Part shown: one piece after another, positions 9,657-21,692 of the stretch
Numbering within the stretch: the stretch's first letter is position 1
Layout of the letters: the number at the start of each line of letters is the position of its first letter
Assembly: GCA_021502835.1 (NCBI GenBank)
Contig: JAKFGP010000056.1
Span: 43,005-107,004 of the forward strand
DNA: 64,000 nucleotides
Direction: 5' to 3'
From: Streptomyces thinghirensis
Lineage (GTDB): Bacteria; Actinomycetota; Actinomycetia; Streptomycetales; Streptomycetaceae
Position numbers and translations under genes: made by a program
The notes under the pieces: model-generated
Told to the model about the DNA's origin: nothing
Databases searched by the model: none
What the model saw: the letters and a program-made list of their open reading frames with translations, nothing else

Positions 9657-12060
9657 ATGGCGGAGCTTTCCACCCCTCATCAGTTGGGCGATACCTCGAC
9701 CATCGCAGCCGCCGTGCTGACCGACTCGAACCGCGCCCTGGTCGCGGTCATCGCGGTCGTCGCGCTGGCCGCGCTGGTGCTCGCGGGTGTCCTGGTGCGC
9801 CAGGTGCTCGCGGCGGGCGAGGGAACCGACAGCATGAAGAAGATCGCGGCGGCCGTCCAGGAAGGCGCGAACGCCTATCTGGCCAGGCAGCTTCGCACGC
9901 TCGGCGTATTCGCCGTCGTCGTGTTCTTTCTGCTCATGCTGCTGCCCGCGGACGACTGGAATCAACGGGCCGGACGATCGATCTTCTTCCTGATCGGCGC
10001 GGCGTTCTCGGCGGCCACCGGCTATATCGGCATGTGGCTCGCCGTACGCAGCAATGTGCGCGTCGCCCGCGGCGGCGCGGAAGCGACACCGGCCCCCGGC
10101 GAACCGGAAAGGATCTCACTCTCGTCTCGCACAAAGCTACGAAGATCGCATTTCGCACGGGCGGCGTGGTCGGCATGTTCACGGTGGGGCTCGGCCTGCT
10201 GGGCGCCTGCTGCGTGGTGCTGGTGTACGCGGCCGACGCGCCGAAGGTGCTGGAGGGCTTCGGCCTCGGTGCCGCGCTGATCGCCATGTTCATGCGAGTC
10301 GGCGGCGGCATCTTCACCAAGGCCGCCGACGTCGGCGCCGACCTGGTGGGCAAGGTCGAGAAGGGCATTCCGGAGGACGATCCGCGCAATGCCGCGACCA
10401 TCGCCGACAACGTGGGCGACAACGTCGGCGACTGCGCGGGCATGGCGGCCGACCTCTTCGAGTCGTACGCCGTGACCCTGGTGGCCGCGCTGATCCTCGG
10501 CAAGGTGGCCTTCGGCGACGCGGGACTGGCGTTCCCGCTGCTGGTGCCGGCGATCGGCGTGATCACGGCCATGATCGGCATCTTCGCGGTGGCGCCCCGG
10601 CGGTCCGACCGCAGCGGCATGAGCGCGATCAACCGGGGCTTCTTCATCTCCGCGGTGATCTCGCTGGTGCTGGTGGCGGTGGCCGTCTTCGTCTACCTGC
10701 CCGGGAAGTACTCGGAGCTGGACGGCGTCACCGACGCGGCGATCGCCGGCCGGGACGGCGACCCGCGGATCCTCGCGCTCGTCGCGGTGGCGATCGGCAT
10801 CGTGCTCGCCGCCCTGATCCAGCAGCTCACCGGCTACTTCACCGAGACCACGCGGCGCCCCGTCAAGGACATCGGCAAGAGCTCGCTCACGGGCCCCGCC
10901 ACCGTCGTCCTCGCCGGTATCTCGCTCGGTCTCGAATCCGCCGTCTACACCGCCCTGTTGATCGGCCTCGGCGTCTACGGGGCCTTCCTGCTCGGCGGTA
11001 CGTCGATCATGCTGGCGCTGTTCGCGGTGGCACTGGCCGGCACCGGCCTGCTCACCACGGTCGGTGTGATCGTCGCCATGGACACCTTCGGGCCGGTCTC
11101 CGACAACGCGCAGGGCATCGCCGAGATGTCCGGCGACGTCGAGGGCGCGGGCGCCCAGGTGCTCACCGACCTGGACGCGGTCGGCAACACCACCAAGGCC
11201 ATCACCAAGGGCATCGCCATCGCCACCGCCGTCCTGGCGGCGGCGGCCCTGTTCGGGTCGTACCGCGACGCCATCACCACCGGCGCGGCGGACGTGGGCG
11301 AGAAACTCAGCGGCGAGGAGCGCCGATGAGCCTGATGATGGACATCTCGCAGCCCAACAACCTGGTCGGGCTCATCGCGGGCGCGGCGGTCGTCTTCCTC
11401 TTCTCGGGGCTGGCGATCAACGCGGTGTCGCGGTCGGCGGGCGCGGTGGTCTACGAGGTGCGACGGCAGTTCCGGGAGCGTCCCGGAATCATGGACTACA
11501 CCGAGAAACCGGAGTACGGCAAGGTCGTCGACATCTGCACCAGGGACGCCCTGCGGGAACTCGCCACGCCCGGGCTGCTCGCCGTCATGGCGCCCATCTT
11601 CATCGGGTTCACGCTCGGTGTGGGAGCGCTCGGAGCGTTCCTGGCCGGCGCGATCGGCGCGGGCACGCTGATGGCGGTGTTCCTCGCCAACTCCGGTGGT
11701 TCCTGGGACAACGCCAAGAAACTCGTCGAGGACGGCCACCACGGCGGCAAGGGCAGCGAGGCCCACGCCGCCACCGTCATCGGCGACACCGTCGGCGACC
11801 CGTTCAAGGACACCGCGGCCCGGCGATCAACCCCCTGCTGAAGGTCATGAACCTGGTGGCGCTGCTCATCGCGCCGGCCGTCATCAAGTTCTCCCTACGG
11901 CGCCGACAAGAGCATCGGCGTACGGGTCGCGATCGCCGTCCTCGCGTTCGTCGTCATCGCCGTGGCGGTCTACGTGTCCAAGCGGCGCGGAATCGCCATG
12001 GGTGACGAGGACGACACCGACCAGGAGCCCAAGTCGGTCGATCCGGCGGTGGTTTCGTAG
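9657..12060 (+). CDS. hppA: membrane-bound proton-translocating pyrophosphatase
   Basis: Pumps protons at the expense of PPi hydrolysis; about 800 residues with 15-17 membrane helices. Visible family motifs are ADVGADLVGKVEKGIPEDDP near 10320-10380 (the DxxxxxxxEx substrate loop) and [20 protein letters not shown]-type DNVGDNVGD near 10405-10435. A second acidic set is DTVGDPFKDTA near 11780-11815. ATG 9657 follows AAGGAGGACG. Frame breaks occur near 10115, 11325, 11818 and 11893 (an extra C in TTCTCC). The cytosolic pyrophosphatase Ppa is encoded at 49.4 kb. Confidence 0.93.
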
Positions 12061-12101
12061 GTCTCAGCCGGGAGCCCTGCCACAGGCGCGGGTCAAGAAG
12101 T

Positions 12102-12135
12102 GGGCGGACGGCGCGTGTTGACGCGTCGTCCGCCC
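12102..12135 (+). terminator. hairpin terminator after hppA
   Basis: GGGCGGACG pairs with CGTCCGCCC, with an inner near-perfect arm GCGCGT/ACGCGT and loop GTTG, 42 bp after the hppA stop. No long T run, as is common in Streptomyces. Confidence 0.75.
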
Positions 12136-12284
12136 GCGTCGTGCGTGCGTGCGCCCCTCACCGTGAGCCTTCTCTCTCTTGGTGCAAATGGCTGCAATAC
12201 GGTCTTAATGGATGTTCGTCCTGCGAGTGTCCCCCATCCGGCGTGTATGTTCCGGGGCCGAGAGCCATGGAAGGGACCAATCCG

Positions 12285-12859
12285 GTGAACAAGAAGCTCG
12301 CGGCCGCACTGTCCGGCGGTGCGGTACTGGTACTGGCGCTGACGGGATGCAGCAGCAGCGACGACAACGACAAGCTGGACTCCTGGGCGAAGGACGTCTG
12401 CGACGCCTGTGCAGCCGCAGGCCAGGAAGATCGAGGCGGCCAACGCGGCGATCCAGAAGGGAGACCTCGGACAACAGCACGCCGGCGGAGGTCCAGAAGA
12501 CCGACGCGAAGGCGTTCCAGGACATGTCCGACGCCTACAAGGCCATGGGCAGCGCCGTCCAGAAGGCCGGGGCTCCGGACGTCGACGAGGGCGAGAAGAA
12601 GCAGAAGGACGCGGTCACCGAGCTGAACGGCCTCTCCTCGTCGTACGCCTCTCTGCGCAAGCAGGTGGAGGATCTCGACACCAAGGACCAGGCGAAGTTC
12701 GCCGACGGCCTCAAGGACATCGCCACCGAGCTGAACAAGCTCAGCAAGAGCGGCAACGACGCCCTGAAGACCCTTGAGGAGGGCGACGTCGGCCAGGCGA
12801 TGGCCAAGCAGGAGAGCTGCAAGTCGGCCTCGGTGACGCCGTCGGCCGCGGCCGGCTGA
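12285..12859 (+). CDS. small secreted lipoprotein
   Basis: Signal sequence NKKLAAALSGGAVLVLALTG followed by Cys (lipobox LTGC) and a Ser/Asp linker. The mature part of about 165 residues is helical and charged (YKAMGSAVQKAGAP, KFADGLKDIATELNKLSKSG). GTG 12285 is chosen because GGAAGGGA sits 9 bp upstream. Frame breaks near 12408 and 12465. No enzymatic motif is visible; function unknown. Conserved next to hppA in Streptomyces as far as I recall. Confidence 0.8.
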
Positions 12860-12910
12860 CCTCTGCCGCACGGGGGGCGGGGCGGGGGGCGCGGGGGCCA
12901 CAATGGGGGT

Positions 12911-14426
12911 GTGAGTAACGCCAGCCTGTCCCCCTGCCCTCCGCCGACCGCCCCGACGTCACCGCCCGGTTGCGGGACGCCCTGCTCGGGGCCTCCTTCA
13001 CCGCCGACGGACTGCTGGAGCTGCTCGGCGCCCCCCGCCTACGCGGCGCTGTCGCGCAGCGAGACCGTGCCCGCGCTGCGGGCCACCTGCGGCGACACGC
13101 CGCTCGAACTGCTCGTACGGCTGTTCCTGCTCCAGCAACCGGTGCTCCACGCGCGCGTGGCCGACGTCCCTGCCCGTCGACGCCTGCCTGGAGAGCGGCT
13201 GGCTCGTCCGCGCGGGCGACGACGAGGTGGCGGCCACCGTGGACGTACGGCCGTACGGCGGGCCCGGCGGCGAGGACTGGTTCATCGTCTCCGACCTGGG
13301 CTGCGCGGTCGGTGGCGCCGGTGGCATCGGCAACCGCGCCGAGGGCGTCGTCCTCGGCGTCGGCGGCGCCTCCATGACGCTGGCCGGCCTCACCGTCCGT
13401 ACGCCCGTCTCCGCCGCCCTCGACCTCGGCACCGGCTCCGGCATCCAGGCACTGCACGCCGCCCGGCACGCCACGCGCGTGACGGCGACCGACCTCAACC
13501 CGCGCGCGCTGCACATCACCGCGCTCACGCTCGCCCTGTCCGGGGCCCCGGCCGCCGAACTGCGCGAGGGCTCGCTCTACGAACCGATCGAGGACGACGA
13601 GACGTACGACATGATCGTCTCCAACCCGCCGTTCGTGATCTCGCCCGGCGCCCGCCTCACCTACCGCGACGGCGGGATGGGCGGGGACGATCTGTGCCGC
13701 TCGCTCGTTCAGCAGACGGGGGAGCGCCTGAACGAGGGCGGGTTCGCGCACTTCCTCGCCAACTGGCAGCACGTGGAGGGAGGACTGGACGGACCGGCTG
13801 CGCTCCTGGGTGCCGCGCGGCTGCGACGCCTGGATCGTGCAGCGCGAGGTGCAGGACGTCACGCAGTACGCCGAGCTGTGGCTCAGGGACGCGGGCGACC
13901 ACCGCGCCGACGCGGCCGAGTACCAGGCGCGGTACGACGTGGCTGGACGAGTTCGAGACGCGCAAGGTCAGGGCCGTCGGCTTCGGCTGGATCACCCTGC
14001 GCCGGACCGGGTCCGCCGAGCCCTCGATCACCACCGAGGAGTGGCCGCACCCCATCGAGCAGCCGCTCGGCGAGGACGGTGCGCGCGCACTTCGACCGCG
14101 TCGACTACCTGCGCGCCCACGACGACGCCGCCCTGCTCGAGGCGCATTTCACACTGGCCGGCGAGGTCGTCCAGGAGCAGGTCGGGCTGCCCGGCGCCGA
14201 GGACCCGGAGCACGTGGTCCTGCGCCAGAACCGCGGCATGCGCCGGGCCACCCGGGTCGACACGGTCGGCGCCGGGTTCGCGGGCGTCTGCGACGGGACC
14301 ATGAGCGCGGGCCGCATCCTGGACGCCATCGCCCAGCTGGTGGGCGAGGATCCGGTGGCGCTGCGCGACCGCACGCCCGCCCAGATCCGGCTGCTGGTGG
14401 AGCAGGGGTTCCTCGAACCGGCGTAG
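12911..14426 (+). CDS. class I SAM-dependent methyltransferase (HemK/RsmC-like)
   Basis: About 505 residues. An N-terminal helical domain carries YAALSRSETVPALRATCGDT. The catalytic domain has SAM motif I (ALDLGTGSGIQALHAAR) near 13420-13470, TATDLNPRALHITALTLAL, and the target-amino motif IVSNPPFVISPG near 13610-13650. NPPF indicates modification of an exocyclic or amide nitrogen, as in HemK or rRNA guanine-N2 enzymes. The substrate cannot be told. Breaks near 13035, 13165, 13790, 13940 and 14080. Ends at TAG 14424. Confidence 0.82.
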
Positions 14427-14591
14427 GGACGCGTCGGCGCAGAGTGCCGTACGGGAGAAACGAGCCACGGGCCGGGGCACACCGAGTCCGTCGGCTCCCC
14501 GTTCACCTGGGGTTCGCCTGCCCGCCGCCCGTGCGTGACAGCCTCCCGGAGACTGGACACTCGCGGGTTGGAGCAAAGGGGCACGGGGACC

Positions 14592-14792
14592 ATGGAGAGC
14601 GGGCCGGCGATCTTCGCGGGAATGGTGTTCGCCCTGTTCGGGGCCGGTCTGCTGGTGTGGACCGCGACGCGGGTCCGGCACGGCCGGCCCGTCGCGCACG
14701 GTGTGAGCTCCCGTCGCATCGGCGACCGTCGCGAAGCGTCGCCGCCGTGGTCGCGCTGGTTCTCGGGGCATGGGTGCCTGACGCACGTGTGA
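14592..14792 (+). CDS. small two-helix membrane protein
   Basis: ATG preceded by AAAGGGGCACGGGG. MESGPAIFAGMVFALFGAGL is a first membrane helix. After a frame break around 14705-14725, SVAAVVALVLGAWV is a second. About 66 residues; unknown function. Lies between the methyltransferase and topA. Confidence 0.6.
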   Translation: MESGPAIFAGMVFALFGAGLLVWTATRVRHGRPVAHGVSSRRIGDRREASPPWSRWFSGHGCLTHV

Positions 14793-15062
14793 GAGGCCGG
14801 TTCCGGCCCCCGGCCGCGCCCCCGCCCGAGTAACCGGGGGATCGCGCTCCGGATACACGCATCAGGGCCGGTAAACACTCCGGGCGGCAGGAACAGGGTT
14901 CGTCGGGTTACCGTTCGAGTGGCCGTTGCGGGCTTTTCCCGTTTGACACGGGGGCGGGAGGTACCGTCACACTCCGCAGCGTCACGACCGAAGCGCAGCA
15001 AGACCCGACCCCGGGAGCACTGCCTGGGGACGCCCCAGCGTCGACCGGAGAGAAGAGCGAAG

Positions 15063-17920
15063 TTGTCCCCGACCAGCGAGACCGCGAACGGCGGCCGCCG
15101 ACTCGTCATCGTCGAGTCGCCTGCCAAGGCGAAGACGATCAAGGGCTATCTCGGCCCTGGCTACGTCGTCGAGGCGAGCGTCGGGCACATCCGCGACCTT
15201 CCCAGCGGCGCACGCGAGGTGCCCGAGAAGTACACCGGCGAGGTCCGCCGCCTCGGTGTGGACGTCGAACACGACTTCCAGCCGATCTATGTGGTCAACG
15301 CCGACAAGAAGGCCCAGGTCAAGAAGCTCAAGGACCTGCTGAAGGACTCCGACGAACTCTTCCTCGCCACCGATGAGGACCGCGAGGGCGAGGCCATCGC
15401 CTGGCACCTCCAGGAAGTTCTCAAGCCGAAGATCCCCGTCAAGCGTATGGTGTTCCACGAGATCACCAAGGACGCGATCCGCGCCGCCGTCGCCAACCCG
15501 CGCGAGCTGAACCAGAAGCTCGTCGACGCCCAGGAGACCCGCCGCATCCTCGACCGCCTCTACGGCTACGAAGTCTCGCCGGTCCTGTGGAAGAAGGTCA
15601 TGCCGAAGCTGTCGGCGGGCCGCGTCCAGTCCGTCGCCACCCGCCTCGTCGTCGAGCGGGAACGCGAGCGCATCGCGTTCCGCTCCGCCGAGTACTGGGA
15701 CCTCACCGGCACCTTCGCGACCGGCCGCGCGGGAGACGCCTCCGACCCGTCGTCGCTGGTCGCCCGCCTCCAGACCGTCGACGGACGGCGCGTCGCCCAG
15801 GGCCGCGACTTCGACTCCCTGGGGCGAGATCAAGAGCGCGAACACCCTCCACCTCGACGAGGCGAACGCCCGCGCGCTCGCCGCCGCGCTGGAGAACACG
15901 CGCTTCGCCGTCCGCTCCGTCGAGTCCAAGCCGTACCGCCGCTCGCCGTACGCCCCGTTCCGTACGACGACGCTGCAGCAGGAGGCCAGCCGCAAGCTCG
16001 GCTTCGGCGCCAAGTCGACCATGCAGGTCGCGCAGAAGCTGTACGAGAACGGCTACATCACCTACATGCGTACGGACTCGACGACCCTGAGCGACACGGC
16101 GGTCTCCGCCGCCCGCGCCCAGGTCACGCAGCTGTACGGCGCCGACTACCTGCCCGCCCAGCCGCGGACGTACGCCGGCAAGGTCAAGAACGCGCAGGAG
16201 GCGCACGAGGCGATCCGCCCCTCCGGCGACCGTTTCCGCACGCCCGCCGAGACCGGTCTGACCGGCGACCAGTTCGAGCTCTACGAGCTGATCTGGAAGC
16301 GGACCGTCGCTTCCCAGATGAAGGACGCGACCGGCAACAGCGTCACCGTGAAGATCGGCGGCGCGCGGCCTCCGACGGCCGGGACGTCGAGTTCAGCGCC
16401 TCCGGCAAGACGATCACCTTCCACGGCTTCCTGAAGGCCTACGTCGAGGGCGCCGACGACCCGAACGCCGAGCTGGACGACCGCGAGCGCCGGCTGCCGC
16501 AGGTCGCCCAGGGCGACGCGCTGACGGCCGAGGAGATCACGGTAGACGGTCACGCCACCAAGCCCCCGGCCCGCCACACCGAGGCGTCGCTGGTCAAGGA
16601 GCTGGAAGAGCGCGAGATCGGCCGCCCGTCGACGTACGCGTCGATCATCGGCACGATCCTCGACCGCGGCTACGTCTTCAAGAAGGGCACCGCCCTCGTC
16701 CCGTCCTTCCTCTCCTTCGCCGTGGTCAACCTCCTGGAGAAGCACCCCCGGGCGGCTCGTCGACTACGACTTCACCGCCAAGATGGAGGACGACCTCGAC
16801 GCCATCGCCCGCGGCGAGGCGCAGGCGGTGCCGTGGTTGCGGCGCTCCTACTTCGGCGAGGGCGCGGGAAGCGGCGGCGCGGCCGACGCCGGCAACGGCG
16901 ACGGGGACCACCTCGGCGGCCTCAAGGGGCTGGTGACCGACCTCGGCGCGATCGACGCGCGAGGTGTCGTCCTTCCCCGTCGGCAACGACATCGTGCTGC
17001 GCGTCGGGCGCTACGGCCCGTACATCGAGCGCGGCGAGAAGGGACTCCGAGAACCACCAGCGCGCCGACGTGCCGAGGACCTGGCACCGGACGAGCTGTC
17101 CGTCGAGCTGGCGGAGGAACTGCTCGCCAAGCCGAGCGGCGACTTCGAGCTGGGCACCGACCCGGCCACCGGTCACGCCATCGTCGCCAAGGACGGCCGC
17201 TACGGCCCCTACGTCACCGAGGTGCTCCCCGAGGGCACCCCGGAAGACCGGCAAGAACGCCGTGAAGCCGCGTACGGCCTCGCTGTTCAAGTCGATGGCG
17301 CTGGACACGGTCACCCTGGACGACGCCCTCAAGCTCATGTCGCTGCCGCGTGTCGTCGGCGCCGACGCCGAGGGCGTGGAGATCACCGCGCAGAACGGCC
17401 GCTACGGCCCGTACCTGAAGAAGGGCACGGACTCGCGGTCGCTCACCTCCGAGGAGCAGCTCTTCACGATCACGCTGGAGGAGGCGCTGGCGATCTACGC
17501 CCAGCCCAAGCAGCGTGGCCGGGCCGCGCCAAGCCGCCGCTGAAGGAGCTGGGTACCGACCCGGTCAGCGAGAAGCCGGTCGTGGTCAAGGACGGCCGCT
17601 TCGGCGCGTACGTCACCGACGGCGAGACCAACGCGACCCTGCGCTCCGGCGACAGCGTCGAGGAGATCACGCCGGAGCGAGGCTACGAGCTGCTCGCCGA
17701 GAAGCGCGCCAAGGGGCCCGCCAAGAAGACGGCGAAGAAGTCCGCCGCGAAGAAGGCCCCGGCCAAGAAGGCGACGGCGAAGAAGACCGCGGCCAAGAAG
17801 ACGACGGCGGCCAAGACGACGGCCGCGAAGAAGACCACGGCCAAGACCGCCACCAAGAAGACCGCCACCACGAAGACGGCCACCAAGAAGGCGACCGCGT
17901 CGAAGACTTCGGAGGACTGA
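15063..17920 (+). CDS. topA: DNA topoisomerase I
   Basis: Type IA topoisomerase that relaxes negative supercoils; about 950 residues. TTG start chosen because GGAGAGAAG lies about 8 bases upstream and the family N-terminus (GGRRLVIVESPAKAKTIKGY) follows directly. Toprim acidic motif ATDEDREGEAIAWHLQE near 15370-15410; active-site Tyr in GYITYMRTDSTTLSD near 16050-16095. C-terminal repeats of the type NGRYGPYLKKG and DGRFGAYVTDGE (16990-17620) lack the zinc-finger cysteines, as in actinobacteria. The Lys/Ala/Thr-rich tail (17700-17915) probably aids DNA binding. Frame breaks near 15823, 16370, 16752, 16850, 16965, 17045, 17250 and 17525. Confidence 0.95.
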
Positions 17921-18066
17921 CCTCCTCTCCTCGACGCTTCGCGGACTCTCCCGCAGTGTTCCGCGCTCTTCGCGAAACGAACGCCCCGGCATCATTTCGG
18001 TGTCGGGGCGTGCGTACGTTCGGCCGGGCACGCCGGACTGTCGGTGCCGACCGATAGGCTGAACGC

Positions 18067-21000
18067 ATGACGCGAGCCGAGCAGCCAACGGCCCCCTCAC
18101 CCCGCCCCGGACGACGCCCTGGTCGCGGACTCCCGCGAGCGCGCCGTCCGCGCCCTGCTGCGCCGCCCGCAGCTGAGGCGGTTGTGGAGCGCACAGCTCG
18201 TGGGGGGTGTCGGCGACATCCTCGCCCTCCTGGTGCTGGTCCTCCTCGCCGTCCAGGCCGCCATCGGCGCGGGCTCGTTCGGCGGCGGCTACCGGGGCGT
18301 GGCGTTCGCAGTGGCGACCGTTTTCGGCGTGCGCATCCTGGCGACGCTGCTCTTCGGTGCCGTACTGCTGGGGCCCCTCACCTCACTCACCTCGCACGAC
18401 GGTCCGCTCGACCGCCGCTGGACCATGGTCGGCGCCGACGGGCTGCGGGCCGCGCTGCTGATCGTCGCGCCCCCTGTGGATCGACTGGACGCCGGACGAC
18501 GCGCTCGCCGTCCTCCTGGTGACCGTCTTCGTCACCGGCGTCGCCGAGCGCTTCTGGACCGTGTGCCGGGAGAGCGCGGCGCCCGCCCCGCTGCCCGCCC
18601 CGCCCCCGGAGGGCGCGACGGTACGACCGCTGCCCGACCACATGGACGCGCTGCGCCGCCTGTCGCTCCGTACGGGCTTCGTGGCGGTCCCGCTGGCCGG
18701 TGCCGTGCTGGTCGTCGCGGGGCTGTTCAACAACCTGCTGGGCGCCGGTGTCGACTGGTTCGCCGAGCACCAGGGCGGCGCTCGGTTCGTATGTCGCGGC
18801 CGGGCTGTTCGCCGCCTCCCTGTCCGTTGTGACCTTCCTGGAGCTGCCCGGCGTCCGCACCCCGCGCGCGCGGTCGCCGCTGGAGGGCATGCGCCGCCCG
18901 AAGAGCGAATCGGGCGTCGACAAGGGCCGCACCGGCGCCCTCCCGCTGCTGGTGCTCGCCTGCGCGGCGGTCGCGCGGTGGTGGCCGCCGCGTCGCCGTG
19001 GCGGTGCTGCACGCCAAGGACCTCGGCGGCGGCCCCGTGCTGTACGGACTGATGGTGGGCGCGCTGACCGGCGGTGTCGTCGTCGGCATCCGCACGGCCC
19101 CGCCCTGCTGCCCTCCCTGTCCCGTCGGCGGCTGCTGGCCCTGGCGATCGCCTTCGCCGGCGTCGCCCTGCTGGCCGCCGGCCTCGTTCCGGACGACACC
19201 ACCGTGCTGCTGCTCCTCGCGCTGGCCGGCGTCGGCGCGGGCGTCGCGGCCAACACCGGGCACACGCTGCTCGACCAGGAGACCGAGGACCACCGCCGGA
19301 CGCGCACGACCGAGCACCTGCACGCGGTCGTCCGGGTCTACGTGGCGCTCGGCGCGGTCGTCGCGCCCGTGGTGGCGGCGGCGATCGGACCGCACCGCCT
19401 GGAGAACGGCAAGTTCGTCTTCGCGCACGGCGGCGCCGCGTTCGTCCTGATGCTGGTCGGCGCGCTGCTGCTGCCGGTGGCCGCGCTGGTGCTGGCCAAG
19501 GTCGACGACCGTTCCGGCGTGCCGCTGCGGCACGACCTGCGGGACGCGCTGCTCGGCGGCGACGACCCGGTGCCAGCACCTGCGACCAGCGGCTTCTTCA
19601 TCGCCCTGGAGGGTGGCGACGGCGCGGGAAGTCCACCCAGGCCGAGGCACTCGCCGAGTGGATCAGGAGCAAGGGGCACGAGGTCGTGCTGACGCGCGAG
19701 CCGGGGCGACCCCGGTGGGCAAGCGCCTGCGGTCCATCCTGCTGGACGTCTCCAGCGCCGGTCTGTCGCACCGCGCGGAGGCGCTGCTGTACGCCGCCGA
19801 CCGCGCGGAGCACGTCGACACCGTGGTCCGGCCCGCCCTGGAGCGCGGTGCCGTGGTCATCTCCGACCGGTACATCGACTCCTCGGTGGCCTACCAGGGC
19901 GCCGGCCGCGACCTGTCACCGACCGAGATCGCCCGCATCAACCGCTGGGCGACCAACGGGCTCGTGCCGCACCTGACCGTCCTGCTGGACGTCGCGCCGG
20001 AGGCCGCGCGTGAGCGGTTCACCGAGGCGCCGGACCGGCTGGAGTCGGAGCCCGCCGAGTTCCACGCGCGCGTGCGCTCCGGTTTCCCTGACCCTGGCCG
20101 CGGCCGACCCCGGTCGCTACCTCGTCGTGGACGCGGGCCAGGAGCCCGAGGCCGTCACCACCGTCGTACGCCACCGGCTCGACCAGGTGCTGCCGCTTTC
20201 CGAGGCCGAGATCAAGGCCCGGGAGGAGGCACGCCGCAAGGCCGAGGAGGAGGCGCGCCGCAAGGCCGAGGAAGAGGCCGCGCGCAAGGCCGAGGAGGAG
20301 CGCCTGGAGCGCGAGCGCCTCGAACAGCTGGACGGCTGCGCGCCGAGGAGGAGGAGCGCAAGCGCCGCGAGCTGGAAGGAGGCGGCAGCGGCGCGAGGCC
20401 GAGCGGCAGGCGGAGGAGGCCCGGCAGCGGGCCGAGGAAGCGCGCCGGAAGGCCGAGGAGGAGCGGGCACGGCTCCTCGCGGAGGAGAAGGCACGGGCCG
20501 AGGAGGAGGCGCGGCGCCGGGCCGAGGAGGAACGGCGGCGCAAGCAGGCCGAGGAGGAGGAGCGGCTGCGGGCCGAGGCCGAGGCCCGGCGCCTGGAGAA
20601 GCAGCGCAAGGCCGAGGAGGCCCTGATGCGGGCCGAGGAGGCACGCCGGGCGGCGGAGCAGGCGGCGGCAGCGGCGCGGCGGGTCGAGGCCGACGGCGCC
20701 GCCACGGCGGACGCGCCCCGGCCGAAGTCGGCCGCTCCGGCCCAGTCGGACGCGGTGACCGTGCCGACGCCGGTCGTGACCCCGACGAACGCCTCCGGCG
20801 GGCCGGTCGAGGACCACGGCGGGTACTGCGGCCGGTGCGGGACTCGGTCGATGCTGGGGACGCTGCCGTCTCGCGGGACGACCGGGGTGGCGCCGAGAGA
20901 CGACACCCGGGGTGGGCGCGGCGACGACGGCCGGGCGTCCGAGGCGTCCGCACCCGAGTCCGAGTCCGAGGTGACGACCGAACTGCCCATGCCGCCGGTG

Positions 21001-21673
21001 CCGCCCGGCGCGGCGGACGAGACGGCGGTGCTGCCGGCGGTGGACCCGCGGGCCGCCGACGAGACCGCGGTGCTGCCGCCCGTGACGCCGGGTGCCGCCG
21101 ACGAGACGGCGGTGCTGCCCCCGTACGCGGGGACGACCCCGCCGACCGGGTCCCGCCGGGCTACTTCCGGGAGGAGGGTCCGGCCGCTCGCTCCGGACCG
21201 GTCCGAGGAATCCCGGGACCGCACGCGCGAGCTGCCTCAGATCGACCCCGACCAGGCACCGCCCCGCAGGCGCCGCTCGGACTGGGCCGAGGAGACACCG
21301 CTGGACGACCTGCCGACGCTGGCGGGACGAACTGCTCGGCCCGCGTGACAGCGACCGTGACGGAGGCGGCCGGGGTGACGGCGGCCGGGGTGACGGTAGG
21401 CGAAGCGACGGCCGTGACGGCGACGAGGGCGGTCGGGGAAGGGACGGGGCCGACGCTGACCCCGGGACCCCGGGACCCCGGGACCCCGGGACCCCGGGAC
21501 CCCGGCTCCCCCGGGCCTTCGGGCCGCGGGGGCCGGGCGTCCCCGCCCGCCGCCAGCTGCCCGCCGCCCGCCGCCCCCCCGGGAGCCCCGGCCCCCGTTG
21601 TCAGTGCCGCCCCCGCACAATGGAGGACGCGGCGCGGAGTGCGGAGCAGCGCGGCGGAGATGACGGAACGTGA
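18067..21673 (+). CDS. tmk: MFS-like membrane domain-thymidylate kinase-coiled coil fusion
   Basis: About 1,190 residues in three parts. Residues about 1-500 form a transporter-like membrane domain (RRLWSAQLVGGVGDILALLV, GVGAGVAANTGHTLLDQETE). From 19590 comes thymidylate kinase, which makes dTDP from dTMP: FFIALEGGDGAG with the P-loop KST after a base repair, LTREPG, DRYIDSSVAYQGAGRDL and the DR(Y/H) motif. From about 20210 there is a 150-residue Glu/Arg/Ala coiled coil, then an acidic tail with repeated ADETAVLP motifs and a low-complexity end. Only the kinase is assignable by function; the membrane domain suggests anchoring. At least nine frame breaks. The stop is uncertain because of the repeats; holB follows 19 bp later. 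Confidence 0.85.
21460..21508 (+). repeat. 8-bp tandem repeat (CCCCGGGA)n
   Basis: Six head-to-tail copies of CCCCGGGA. Because the unit is 8 bp, translation cycles through all three frames and gives a Gly-Thr-Pro-Gly-Pro-Arg-Asp-Pro period. It lies in the C-terminal tail of the tmk fusion, where the stop codon is unclear. Copy-number change by one unit would alter the frame and the C-terminus. Confidence 0.9.
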
Positions 21674-21692
21674 CGGAAGGGCGGCGTGACCC

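Noticed and set aside
9657..12060. hppA as a pseudogene or as programmed frameshifting
   Set aside because: The shifts sit at simple base runs, differ from gene to gene and lack slippery-site plus structure patterns. The same kind of break occurs in all neighbouring essential genes.
14930..15062. topA promoter from the TTGACA at about 14943
   Set aside because: No acceptable -10 hexamer at 16-19 bp, so I did not list it as a feature.
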